Part shown: piece after piece, positions 1-8,806 of the stretch | Layout of the letters: every line of letters starts with the position of its first letter | How positions within the stretch are numbered: position 1 is the stretch's first letter | From: Brevibacillus sp. JNUCC-41 | Lineage (GTDB): Bacteria; Bacillota; Bacilli; Bacillales; DSM-1321 | Length of the DNA: 64,000 bases | Assembly (NCBI RefSeq): GCF_014844095.1 | Contig: NZ_CP062163.1 | Coordinates: 1,550,001-1,614,000, forward strand | Direction: 5' to 3' | Program-made: the position numbers and the translations under genes | Notes under the pieces: generated by a model | What the model saw: the letters and a program-made list of their open reading frames with translations, nothing else | Database searches by the model: none | Told to the model about the DNA's origin: nothing

Positions 1-405
1 CTTGCCAAGCTCTGAAAACTCGATGATCTCGGGCTCAAGTTCTTTGATCTGATTTTTGTCGAATCCGAGCATCAGCATTTTCAGTTCGATATTTTCTCTG
101 CCCGTCAACTGGTTATTCAGTCCCGATGCAACGGCAATCAAAGCTGTTTTCCCGTTAGTTTGGACATTTCCGTCCGTTGGCGGGATAATGCCTGCAATAA
201 TATTGGACAATGTGGATTTCCCTGATCCGTTGACCCCGACAAATCCTATTACATCGCCCTTTTCAGCTTCAAAACTTACATTCCTCAGAGCAAAATACTC
301 TTCCCCATAGCTTTTGGGCAAAAGGAGATCCAATAATTTTTCCGAGTTTTTATTATATAATTTATATTTTTTCGTTATATCTTTGACTATTACCGATTTT
401 TCCAA
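1..405 (-). CDS. tagH: Teichoic acid export ATP-binding protein TagH (3' part outside window)
   Basis: This is the ATPase subunit of the ABC exporter that moves finished wall teichoic acid across the membrane. The first 135 residues are visible; the rest runs off the left edge. Seen: a Walker A motif GVNGSGKST at residues 57-65, preceded by the strand that opens an ABC ATPase (DVIGFVG). The start is TTG at 405; an in-frame TGA lies two codons upstream, so no earlier start is possible, and a GAAGTGAG Shine-Dalgarno-like stretch precedes it. It begins 17 bases after the stop of tagG, as expected for a tagG-tagH operon. The Q-loop, signature and Walker B motifs are not in the window, so the TagH name rests on the Walker region and the neighbour. 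Confidence 0.88.
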   Translation of the reverse strand, partial: MEKSVIVKDITKKYKLYNKNSEKLLDLLLPKSYGEEYFALRNVSFEAEKGDVIGFVGVNGSGKSTLSNIIAGIIPPTDGNVQTNGKTALIAVASGLNNQLTGRENIELKMLMLGFDKNQIKELEPEIIEFSELGK

Positions 406-422
406 CTTTTCTCACTTCCAGT

Positions 423-1220
423 TTACTTAAAGTCAACAAAGCGATCTCTAAACCTGACATGCAGCGAGGAACCTATCAAAAACAAGATGATAACGACTGC
501 CCAGAAATAAAGCGTATATTCCCAATGCTCTATTAGATACCATGATTCCCCCAACAATGATGCTCGATACCCCTCCACAATATAATATAGGGGATTCAGC
601 TTCATGATGTTGACTATGACAGGATGGTCCTTAGCATCCATTACCCAAAGGATTGGTGTTAAATAAAACAAGACTTTCATTAAGGACACGATTATATTAT
701 GAACGTCACGAATGATGGTTGATAATGTTGAAGAGATTAACCCAAACGAAAATAACAGCAAGACCGTCGCAACAATATAATACGGCAGCTGCAAGATATA
801 GACTGTTGGGAGGTATCCAGTAAAACCTAATAGGATGATGATGACTCCCAGCAGCATTAAATGCTGATACAACTTGGCAAAGATGACATACGATGGGATG
901 ACACTCATCGGAAAGCTCATCTTGGATACCATATTCAGTCGGGAAAAGACGGATTTGGACGTTTGAGTTATTGAAGGATTCACAAAAAACCAGACAACGA
1001 TCCCTGCCATAAGCCATGGAAGGAAATTTTCACCGCGATTTAAGATTATAAATCCGAATACAAACCAATAAATCGAAATCTGTATCATCGGATTGATGAT
1101 TTCCCATAGGATTCCCAGGTAGTTATTGCTGTTGGCACTTTTCACTTCATAAACAGATAAACGCCTTACCAAATAAAAACTATTGATTTGTTCTTTTAAA
1201 ACGGTCAAAGCTGAACTCAT
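423..1220 (-). CDS. tagG: Teichoic acid ABC exporter permease TagG
   Basis: Integral membrane permease of the ABC-2 type that, with TagH, exports the lipid-linked teichoic acid polymer. The 265 residues are close to the usual size of about 275. The N-terminus is cytoplasmic and holds the family-typical stretch YLGILWEIINPMIQ (about residues 34-47), followed by roughly six hydrophobic segments (about 45-62, 66-80, 110-130, 140-165, 175-195 and 235-255). It starts three bases after the stop of the upstream glycerophosphotransferase gene, with an AGGAAGG ribosome site inside the end of that gene, so the two are probably translationally coupled. The call is firm from the family signature and the adjacent TagH. 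Confidence 0.92.
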   Translation of the reverse strand: MSSALTVLKEQINSFYLVRRLSVYEVKSANSNNYLGILWEIINPMIQISIYWFVFGFIILNRGENFLPWLMAGIVVWFFVNPSITQTSKSVFSRLNMVSKMSFPMSVIPSYVIFAKLYQHLMLLGVIIILLGFTGYLPTVYILQLPYYIVATVLLLFSFGLISSTLSTIIRDVHNIIVSLMKVLFYLTPILWVMDAKDHPVIVNIMKLNPLYYIVEGYRASLLGESWYLIEHWEYTLYFWAVVIILFLIGSSLHVRFRDRFVDFK

Positions 1221-1223
1221 AAA

Positions 1224-2456
1224 TTACACAGACCTTCCTAAAAACACTTTTTCTACGACACGGCGTGAAGCCTGGCCATCCTCGAGTGCACAAAACCGCT
1301 CGTGAAAATGATTGATATCATTGGTATTTTTGTATTTCACCGTCTTGATACTATCAATGACCGCATCAGATGTTTTGACTAACAAACCAGGTGCATTCTT
1401 TTCAAAGTCAAAGTAAAACCCGCGAAGCTTGTCCCTGTAATTTTCAATATCATATACATAGAAAAGCATCGGACGCTGTAAATTTGCGTAATCAAAGAAT
1501 ACGGATGAATAATCAGTTATTAATAAATCCGAAATTAGATACAAATGACTGATATCCTCGTAACCGGATAAATCATAGGCGAATCCATGATACGCCGATA
1601 AATCCAAATTCTCTGAAACCAAGTAATGAAGACGGAGCAAAATGACATACTCCTCCCCCAATTCCCGTTTCATTCGATCCAGATCCAGCTTTATTTCAAA
1701 CTTATATTTTCCCTTGCTATAGAACTCATCGTCCCTCCAAGTCGGGGCATATAAAACGATCCTTTTCTCTATTGGTATACCCAACTTCTGTTTCAATGAG
1801 TCGATTGTATCACGATTATCCCCATTGTAAAGTATATCATTACGAGGATAACCAGTTTCCAGAATTTTAGAAGTATCGACATTGAAGGCCCTGGCAAAAA
1901 TTTCACTGGAATAAGCATTCGGTGAAATTAAATAATCCCACTTACTTGATTCGGCATGGAAATTTTCTTTATATTTATCCGTCGTTGTTCCAGGCATATG
2001 AACTTCATTCATATCCGCCGCAAGTTTCTTTAATGGAGTACCATGCCACGTTTGCAAATAGATCGTGTGCTTCGGCTTGGGAATCCAAAGCGGGAGCCTG
2101 CTGTTCGTTACCCAATAATGGGCCCTTGTCATTTTGAGCAGCCAACTAAATGAAAAACGATTGAGATATGGGATGCCTGCCTCTTCGAAATGAGCTGTAT
2201 ATCTTTTATCCACGCTCCAATACATTTTATATTCAGGATGGTGACTCTGCAAGTATTCATAAATCGCCCGGGGATTGCAGCTATACTGCTTGCCCAAAAA
2301 GCTTTCGAAAATAACAAGCTTCCGGTCCACCGGCAATACTGTGCCCGCCATTGCAAAAGCCATTTTATATCCTCTTAAAAAAATTGCTTTAGCCTTATTT
2401 TTAACTAGCGATAGAAAGGAAGGTCTCTTTGAGGTTTGTACTTTTTCATTTGACAT
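1224..2456 (-). CDS. CDP-glycerol glycerophosphotransferase family protein (TagF/TagB type)
   Basis: Predicted membrane-associated enzyme that transfers glycerol-phosphate units from CDP-glycerol to a growing wall teichoic acid chain. The 410 residues show the family motifs in order: QTWHGTPLKK (about 135-144, with the His thought to act as base), TGYPRND, YAPTWRDD, and ITDYSSVFFDY near residue 325, which lines the CDP-glycerol site. The N-terminal stretch VIFESFLGKQYSCNPRAIYEYL is also typical. A GGGAGAT ribosome site precedes the ATG. It is 3 bases upstream of tagG. It resembles the second catalytic domain of the 1109-residue protein at 4205-7534. Whether it primes, extends or attaches units cannot be decided from sequence. 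Confidence 0.88.
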   Translation of the reverse strand: MSNEKVQTSKRPSFLSLVKNKAKAIFLRGYKMAFAMAGTVLPVDRKLVIFESFLGKQYSCNPRAIYEYLQSHHPEYKMYWSVDKRYTAHFEEAGIPYLNRFSFSWLLKMTRAHYWVTNSRLPLWIPKPKHTIYLQTWHGTPLKKLAADMNEVHMPGTTTDKYKENFHAESSKWDYLISPNAYSSEIFARAFNVDTSKILETGYPRNDILYNGDNRDTIDSLKQKLGIPIEKRIVLYAPTWRDDEFYSKGKYKFEIKLDLDRMKRELGEEYVILLRLHYLVSENLDLSAYHGFAYDLSGYEDISHLYLISDLLITDYSSVFFDYANLQRPMLFYVYDIENYRDKLRGFYFDFEKNAPGLLVKTSDAVIDSIKTVKYKNTNDINHFHERFCALEDGQASRRVVEKVFLGRSV

Positions 2457-2513
2457 ATCCGATCTCCCTTTTTATTGATTAATGATAATGGAACCATGCT
2501 AATAAATCGAATG

Positions 2514-2552
2514 AAAAATAAGCTCGCCCAATAGAAGGGAGAGCTTATTTTT
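2514..2552 (-). terminator. Intrinsic terminator after the family 2 glycosyltransferase
   Basis: The minus strand reads AATAAGCTC, a 15-base loop, then GAGCTTATT with a following T-rich tract. It lies between the stop of the 2569-4104 gene and the start of the 1224-2456 gene, so it probably separates the glycosyltransferase from the tagF-like/tagG/tagH unit. Confidence 0.7.
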
Positions 2553-2568
2553 GGTGTACTCCTAACAG

Positions 2569-4104
2569 CTACTCCAAAGACTTTATTGCCAGTCCCAAAT
2601 TATTTGCCACTGTTGTATAAAACTCCACATTTTTCTTATTATACGTCATCTTATTTTTCAGGATCCTTTTAATATTCACCAATTGATAATCATTGTAGCG
2701 AATGAACACCGTAAATAACGACTTTTCCATTTTATCAATTTCATCTAATGAAACAGTGAAATGGCCTCTATTACCTTCTATTTGAACTCCGCAATTGATT
2801 TCATTGTCAATTCTTGTCCTATCACGTATCAATACAGAATCTATGTTGTCTATATCATCACCATAAATCTCAAAACTTTGGTGGTAGACATTATCCACAA
2901 TATAAGAATCCAGTGCACGGGCAAGCATCGGTATCCTGACAAAGCGATATTCGTCTTTCAGAAATGGAAGTTCATAATAAGGTAAACCATCTTTTATATG
3001 GTATTTTTTATTGGAATCTCGCTTTAACCATTCAAACAACTTTATGAAATCGTCAATACGATCCTCCATGAATAATTCAAGTGCCAATTTATAAATAGGT
3101 ACTTTGAATTCATTCTTGAAGTCATATGATAAGTTTTTCGCAGTTTCGACAGCTTCCCCTAATAGTTCAATAAAATCCTCTTTATTCTTGGATTTCACAA
3201 AGGTTTGACTGTCGAACGATTTTACAATGTCGTACTCATAAATCCGGTTAAGAGCCACCTTTTTCAATTCAATGGCCATATCCTTGGATTGAATATACTT
3301 TATTATGTCAACATCGGCTTTTCTTTTTTCTAACATATTCGTTACACGTGTTAAAGAAGATGAGTTCTCCGAAGTCCTATTGACATAATAAATAGGTTTT
3401 TTAGTAGTTGATACAGCTCTAACTTTAAAGAAAACATCAGTAAAAAACCATTTATCTTCACCGAATTTCATATTCGGAAAACCAATTTCATTTTCTTTAA
3501 CCATATGCAGATTCATCATCCTGGCCGTTGGACCCATATGATAAAAAAAGTGCGGTACATCCATCGGGGTGATGCTTCTTCTTTCTTTAATGGAGGCAAA
3601 CTCCCCGATCACACTCTCTGACTCAGATTCGACTTTTACCGTTTTGCCCACTACATAATCATCACCGGTTTCCTCCAGGATGTTATAGAGGCTTTCCAGT
3701 CCATCATGGGCAAGCCAGTCATCCGCGTCTAAAAATGTGATATATTGGGATGTTCCCAATTCTATTCCTATGTTCCTCGGGGTCCCAGGTGACCCATTGT
3801 TTTCTTGAAGGGTAACGGAACAGATATTTTTATATTTAGCCGTATACTCTTGAATGATTTTATTGGTACCATCAGTCGAACAATCATCAATGATGATATA
3901 TTCAATCTGATCTATGCCCATGGTTTGATTGATCACTGATTCGATCGTTTTCCTGATGAATTTTTCAGCATTGTATGCTGCAGTGACTACAGTGACTTTT
4001 TTTCCTTTTCCTAAAAATTTATTCCTTAAGCTTACAGGATTATTTTTTATTGGAATATTGCTCTTTAAAAGTTCCCTCGCTTTTTGCCGCACCAAGAAAT
4101 TCAT
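2569..4104 (-). CDS. Family 2 glycosyltransferase with extended C-terminus
   Basis: Cytoplasmic GT-A fold glycosyltransferase, probably adding sugar to a teichoic acid or another wall glycopolymer. Of 511 residues, the first 230 or so form the GT2 domain: VTVVTAAYNAEKFI at the start, IIIDDCSTDGT for the nucleotide-sugar site, and TFLDADDW as the DxD metal motif. The remaining 270 residues contain no motif I recognise, although long C-terminal extensions are common in teichoic acid glycosyltransferases such as the TarS/TarQ group. It lies between two glycerophosphotransferase genes on the same strand, which supports a role in the polymer. Substrate and acceptor are unknown. Confidence 0.85.
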   Translation of the reverse strand: MNFLVRQKARELLKSNIPIKNNPVSLRNKFLGKGKKVTVVTAAYNAEKFIRKTIESVINQTMGIDQIEYIIIDDCSTDGTNKIIQEYTAKYKNICSVTLQENNGSPGTPRNIGIELGTSQYITFLDADDWLAHDGLESLYNILEETGDDYVVGKTVKVESESESVIGEFASIKERRSITPMDVPHFFYHMGPTARMMNLHMVKENEIGFPNMKFGEDKWFFTDVFFKVRAVSTTKKPIYYVNRTSENSSSLTRVTNMLEKRKADVDIIKYIQSKDMAIELKKVALNRIYEYDIVKSFDSQTFVKSKNKEDFIELLGEAVETAKNLSYDFKNEFKVPIYKLALELFMEDRIDDFIKLFEWLKRDSNKKYHIKDGLPYYELPFLKDEYRFVRIPMLARALDSYIVDNVYHQSFEIYGDDIDNIDSVLIRDRTRIDNEINCGVQIEGNRGHFTVSLDEIDKMEKSLFTVFIRYNDYQLVNIKRILKNKMTYNKKNVEFYTTVANNLGLAIKSLE

Positions 4105-4204
4105 ACGATTCCTCTCCTTTTATTTCTAGAGGTAACATAGATGTTTCGACTAGGCAGCCAATTTACTAGTTACTTAAAAGCAACAATACCCTTTATTAAA
4201 GGAA

Positions 4205-7200
4205 TCAATCATTAAAAAATTTATCCACGATTCTCTGTGTAGCTTTACCGTCTTCTATTCCACAATACTTCTCTCTAAATAAACCATATCTCTCATTATA
4301 TTGCATGTTTATTTTATCAATATTGGTAATAGTTTCAATAATATCCTCGGTTGTTTTTAAAAATGGACCAGGTGCTTCCTTTTCAAAATCCATATAGAAT
4401 CCACGGATGTTATCTCTATAATCTTCCAGATCATACGTGTAATACAAAATCGGCCGAGCGGTATTAGCGAAATCGAACATTACTGAAGAATAATCCGTAA
4501 TCAATATATCGGAAATTAGGTAAAGTTCCTGAATATCTGAATAATTGGATACGTTTATCACAAAATCCTCAAATTCGCTCGGGATGCTGAGATTATTACT
4601 GATAACAACATGCATCCTTAATAACAGGATATATTCATCCCCTAGTTCTTCCTTCATTCTTTCCAAATCAAATTTCAGCTCGAAAATAAATTTATTGTTT
4701 TTCGATGTTTGATTATCCCGGAATGTAGGAGCATATAAGATAACTTTTTTTCCTTTTGGTATCTTCAGTTTTTCCATCACCGACTTGGCGATTATTGAAG
4801 AATCTTCCCTGTAAAACAAATCATTTCTTGGATACCCCGTTTCCAATATTTCGCCTTCATATTTGAAAGCACTTCTGAAGGCCGTGGATGCGTATGGACT
4901 TGGGGATATTAAATAATCCCAAGTTCTCGTTGCACCATGCACTCGATTTAAGTACCCATCGTCTCTTCCTTGAATATTGTCTATATCAAATAGCATTTTT
5001 TTCAAAGGGGTACCATGCCAAGTCTGAATATAAGTCGTTTCCTTCCTTTTGCTTAAATAGGTAGGGAAGTTTTGATTATTTATCCAATAACCTGCTTTGG
5101 CTAAATAATAATAGTATTCCGGACTTAAGCGTTTTATCAGCTTCGTATTCTTTCCTTTTATCGGTAAATTACCATTATACACCCAAACTTTTTTATATTT
5201 ATTATCCCTTTTGACCAGTTCTTCATAGATATATTTGGGGCTATCTGCGAATTGCTTCCCTATCCCACTTTCAAAAAGAATAAGGTTCCGGTCAACCGGG
5301 ATAACCCTGGACATGATTTTATAAACTTTTTTCATGACAGGGAAATATTTATCACTTTTCCTAAACCGATTCAAAATTAGTTTGGATATCGGGTGGTTAT
5401 ATAATTTAGTTAGTGAATTTTGATCTTTTTCTGCATTTTGAATCACTTCGAATATCCTTGAATTAGAATGGACATCGCGATATTTAATAAAACGGTTGGC
5501 CTTGTCCATATACTTCTTCTTCATGACAAAATCAGTATTGGCATATTCAGCTAATACACCCAATAATTCATCCAATTCATTCACGATTTCACCAGGAAGA
5601 TCGTTATCCAAATCCAAATGTGACGGTCTTTTCCCTATGAAATGATCTCTATCAAATTGATAGTAGATAACCGGTTTATGCAGAAAACTAAAGTCAAAAG
5701 CAACACTTGAATAGTCCGTGATCATAATCGCACTTTCCTTGATTAATCTTTGGACATCCACTTCGCCCTGACTAATTACCCTAACTGGGGCATCCTTAAA
5801 ATAGGATGTGAATTTCTGCATATTAGGGTGAAGGCAAAAAATGATTTCAAACCCATCTTTTTTAGATAAATCATGTAATACCGGGTGATTCACTAATTTC
5901 TGATACCTTTCAAAATACTCGCTTTCCAAAAATATTTCATCAGAAGTAATCCAATCTCTCCATGTTGGAATGATCAATAATTGCCTCTTTGTTGAAACAT
6001 CATCCTTAAACAGCGAGTCGAACCTTGAAAGTCCCGTCGCGAATACTTCTTTTTCGTTGTAACCAAAATCAGTTACAATCATATCCTTTTCAAAGTCTGA
6101 ACTTACCAGAAAAACATCCGTACTAAAACCGGAGACTGCATTTTTCCCGTAGTTTGCCACCATATTTTTAGTGCCCATAACACCATGTTGAAGAAAAACC
6201 TTAACTCCCTTGACACGATTTTTAAATTCGGATGTCCTCAAAGGATATAAATAATCCGGGTGATGTGATGAAATGATACGTGTCGATTCCATCGTCTTTT
6301 TAATATGATCCTTTGACTTGAAATAAAGTACATTTCCAAAGGGCTCGACGTTCTTGGCTTCCACGGAATTTTCCTCTATTACATAATACACTTCTTTTTC
6401 TGGATGATTTTCCCTCATATATTTAAAAAAGTGATATCCGGTATCCTGGGCTTTATACGTTCTTTCCCCAACTAGCCAGACATCCTTTTTCTTTTTAAAT
6501 AAAGTCAGGAATCTCCTCCATCCCATCATCCTTTTTAGATACCGATAACTTTCTGTAGTGAAGTTAAACACTTCCAAAGATAAATTGGATGCTTTAAAGG
6601 TATAGTAAGGATTGACGATAGCCACTCCATCATTCGAGCTGACATCGGTCTCTTTAGTAAATAATTTAGTTCTGGTGGTTGGTCTTCCGACGCGTACCAT
6701 TTTCGGCTCTTCCTGATCATGTAAATGTAGTCTCATGTAAATGTCATATACATCATCTTCCAATTCCGCACTGACTAATTGTTCTAGATCCAATCTCAAA
6801 TCATATATATAACGATTAAGTCCATATTTCTTAATATTCATTTCCTCATTATGAATAAAAGATATATTTGCCTGATATTCTTTAGAACTTTGCCTTCCTT
6901 TTACAAGGCCCTCACCTTTTATGATTCTTGAATGCTTGGTGAAAATTTGACCATTAATTTGCATGGTTTTCGACTTATTTTTAATTTTTTCAATTTGAGA
7001 CTTAATCGAAATTTTAGGGACCGCATTGAAGTAAAGAGATAAATTCCCTTTATTCGTTATAGAAAATATACTTTGTTTATCTTCATATTTGTAGATACTC
7101 AAATTGTTCGCGTGCGTTTCCTGGAAACGCCCGAGACGAATTGGATATTCGATATGAACCTGTTCGTTCACTTCTACATATTCGGCTTTATGTTCGATAC

Positions 7201-7534
7201 TAAGTATCGTTTTTTTGCTCAGCCTTTCAACCGGAACGGAAACCTTTATGTAACAGTCATAAACAGTCGGTTCTACATCTTCTAATTTCCGCATTAAATC
7301 TTTCATATCTACTTTAAACTCAAATTTAGATGTGCTCACTGATTCAGCTATTTTTATTTTTTGATCTTCATTATCCCTAGAATATAGCCATAGTTCTTTT
7401 GCGCAATAATATTCTATTGAAAATTGCCCTTTTATCAACAGTTTATTTTCCTCTTGCACAATGGTCAGAACTTGTTTCAGCTTAATTTTAGGAGCTTTTT
7501 TTGCTTTCCCTTTTCCAAGAAGCTTTTTAATCAT
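4205..7534 (-). CDS. Double-domain CDP-glycerol glycerophosphotransferase
   Basis: An unusually long (1109 residues) member of the teichoic acid polymerase family. Reading order: about 1-340 is a beta-rich N-terminal region; about 350-700 is a first glycerophosphotransferase domain (LQHGVMGTKN, TGLSRFDSLF, IPTWRDW, ITDYSSVAFDF); about 740-1105 is a second (QTWHGTPLKK, TGYPRND, YAPTFRDN, ITDYSSVMFDF). Known polymerases such as TagF have one such domain, so two in tandem suggests either a bifunctional enzyme or one catalytic and one acceptor-binding copy. Both copies keep the HG and DYSS motifs. Start ATG with an AGGTGG site. It is head-to-head with tagD across about 870 bases. The family is clear; the division of labour is inference. 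Confidence 0.88.
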   Translation of the reverse strand: MIKKLLGKGKAKKAPKIKLKQVLTIVQEENKLLIKGQFSIEYYCAKELWLYSRDNEDQKIKIAESVSTSKFEFKVDMKDLMRKLEDVEPTVYDCYIKVSVPVERLSKKTILSIEHKAEYVEVNEQVHIEYPIRLGRFQETHANNLSIYKYEDKQSIFSITNKGNLSLYFNAVPKISIKSQIEKIKNKSKTMQINGQIFTKHSRIIKGEGLVKGRQSSKEYQANISFIHNEEMNIKKYGLNRYIYDLRLDLEQLVSAELEDDVYDIYMRLHLHDQEEPKMVRVGRPTTRTKLFTKETDVSSNDGVAIVNPYYTFKASNLSLEVFNFTTESYRYLKRMMGWRRFLTLFKKKKDVWLVGERTYKAQDTGYHFFKYMRENHPEKEVYYVIEENSVEAKNVEPFGNVLYFKSKDHIKKTMESTRIISSHHPDYLYPLRTSEFKNRVKGVKVFLQHGVMGTKNMVANYGKNAVSGFSTDVFLVSSDFEKDMIVTDFGYNEKEVFATGLSRFDSLFKDDVSTKRQLLIIPTWRDWITSDEIFLESEYFERYQKLVNHPVLHDLSKKDGFEIIFCLHPNMQKFTSYFKDAPVRVISQGEVDVQRLIKESAIMITDYSSVAFDFSFLHKPVIYYQFDRDHFIGKRPSHLDLDNDLPGEIVNELDELLGVLAEYANTDFVMKKKYMDKANRFIKYRDVHSNSRIFEVIQNAEKDQNSLTKLYNHPISKLILNRFRKSDKYFPVMKKVYKIMSRVIPVDRNLILFESGIGKQFADSPKYIYEELVKRDNKYKKVWVYNGNLPIKGKNTKLIKRLSPEYYYYLAKAGYWINNQNFPTYLSKRKETTYIQTWHGTPLKKMLFDIDNIQGRDDGYLNRVHGATRTWDYLISPSPYASTAFRSAFKYEGEILETGYPRNDLFYREDSSIIAKSVMEKLKIPKGKKVILYAPTFRDNQTSKNNKFIFELKFDLERMKEELGDEYILLLRMHVVISNNLSIPSEFEDFVINVSNYSDIQELYLISDILITDYSSVMFDFANTARPILYYTYDLEDYRDNIRGFYMDFEKEAPGPFLKTTEDIIETITNIDKINMQYNERYGLFREKYCGIEDGKATQRIVDKFFND

Positions 7535-8182
7535 TTTAGACCACCTATAACAAATTATTATTTAAATAAAAATGAATCATTCATTGTACTTTAAAATCAT
7601 AAACTTTTTTCGGTTTTTCCTCAATATCATTAAACAGACAGGCGTTCGCCCATAAATTACCTCTAATTCCTCAGATAAACAAAAAAGACAATATTGGTTA
7701 GTTCGAGACTGAAAATGAACATACTAAAACTAAAAACATTTCGTAACTATGCTCGTTCTTCCATGTTGCCAGAATGGAAAGGGAATAGCAAAAACATGTT
7801 TCTAATTGCAAAGAAGTCTTCTAAACATCAAAGTGAACGCTTTCAAAACAGCCAACTGTTATACTTGCACTTCTATTAAATGTGAAGCGATAGCGATAGA
7901 TTGATGGCCTATACTTGCCCCCTCCCGCCGTTTCACATTCACCATTAACAAGGATTTATGATGCTCCACTAGTTGTTCTCTCCTAAACGTGGTAAAATTG
8001 TGAATGGCTTATTCTGATTGCAGCAAGATGAAATTTTCTTATCATATCGTTCATTTTAAGAACAAATACCATTCAGTATAAACCATGCATTTCTATAGAT
8101 ACTTTATTATGCCCTACAGAGTAAGACAAATTAGTCAACATTTTATTTTAGCTTAAAAATTAATATTTACAATAATCATCAA
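7535..8182. other. Intergenic region between divergent teichoic acid genes
   Basis: About 650 bases before the repeat array upstream of tagD. It is AT-rich, and I found no open frame with a credible ribosome site. A 61-codon frame at 7694-7879 lacks a Shine-Dalgarno sequence and resembles nothing I know. The region must hold the promoter of the minus-strand 1109-residue gene, but I could not place it with confidence. Confidence 0.5.
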
Positions 8183-8231
8183 TGTAAAAAATTGTGGTTT
8201 ATTTGTAAAAAAATTGTGGTTTATTTGTAAA
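8183..8231 (+). promoter_or_regulatory. 11-bp-phased direct repeats, candidate response-regulator operator of tagD
   Basis: Five half-sites follow one another: TGTAAA (8183), TGTGGT (8193), TGTAAA (8204), TGTGGT (8215) and TGTAAA (8226), spaced 10, 11, 11 and 11 bases. The last four form two exact copies of TGTGGTTTATTTGTAAA, 22 bases apart. The TGT-N8-TGT pattern resembles WalR sites (TGTWAH-N5-TGTWAH). Read on the minus strand, the TTTACA units resemble PhoP boxes (TTAACA-like repeats at 11-bp steps). A TATAAT -10 element lies just downstream at 8242-8247 without a good -35, as is common at activated promoters. In B. subtilis the tagD promoter region is known to be under PhoP and WalR control. 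Confidence 0.55.
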
Positions 8232-8241
8232 GCTATTAAGT

Positions 8242-8247
8242 TATAAT
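8242..8247 (+). promoter_or_regulatory. Candidate -10 element of the tagD promoter
   Basis: A perfect TATAAT about 160 bases before tagD. The expected -35 position falls inside the TGTGGT/TGTAAA repeats and has no TTGACA-like sequence. That would leave a leader of about 150 bases containing an imperfect hairpin (AAACAAGCAG near 8287 against CTGCCTGTTT near 8311). Confidence 0.4.
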
Positions 8248-8407
8248 TAATTAGAGAATGCCATTGCCTAATAAAATATAGGAATAAAACAAGCAGAATT
8301 GAAATGCTAGCTGCCTGTTTCATTGTTCCATTTCATATTCCAATAGACCAAATATATATATGATTTTGATTGAATAACAGTTTAAGAGTCTTTAAGGAGG
8401 AATACAA

Positions 8408-8806
8408 ATGAAGAAAGTAATCACTTACGGAACCTTTGATTTGCTTCATTGGGGCCATATCAATCTATTAAAACGCGCTAAAGATTTAGGAGATTATCTG
8501 ATTGTTGCCATTTCGACGGATGAATTCAATGCTTTAAAAGATAAAAAAGCTTATCATAGCTTTGAAAACAGAAAAATGATCCTTGAATCAATCCGTTATG
8601 TGGATGAAGTTATACCGGAAGACAATTGGGAACAAAAGAGGGAAGACATCGTTCGTGAAGGTGTAGATATTTTTGTAATGGGTGATGACTGGAAAGGCCA
8701 ATTCGATGAATTATCAGAAGTTTGTGAAGTGGTCTACCTTCCAAGGACAATCGGCATTTCGACTTCCCAAATTAAAGATGACCTTTTACAAGTTACTAAT
8801 GGCTAA
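8408..8806 (+). CDS. tagD: Glycerol-3-phosphate cytidylyltransferase TagD
   Basis: Makes CDP-glycerol from CTP and sn-glycerol-3-phosphate, the donor for the glycerophosphotransferases in this cluster. The 132 residues match the usual length of about 129. The nucleotidyltransferase HxGH motif is HWGH at residues 14-17 in TYGTFDLLHWGH. The second motif, normally RTEGIST, is RTIGIST at 113-119, so an Ile stands where Glu is usual; Arg113, Thr114 and Ser118 are kept. An AAGGAGG ribosome site lies 7 bases before the ATG. It overlaps the next gene by 8 bases, so the two are probably coupled. Identity is near certain from length and motifs. Confidence 0.96.
   Translation: MKKVITYGTFDLLHWGHINLLKRAKDLGDYLIVAISTDEFNALKDKKAYHSFENRKMILESIRYVDEVIPEDNWEQKREDIVREGVDIFVMGDDWKGQFDELSEVCEVVYLPRTIGISTSQIKDDLLQVTNG

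Noticed and set aside
8682..8798. Longer N-terminus for the TagB-like protein
   Set aside because: It would overlap most of the 3' end of tagD; the shorter start gives the family length.
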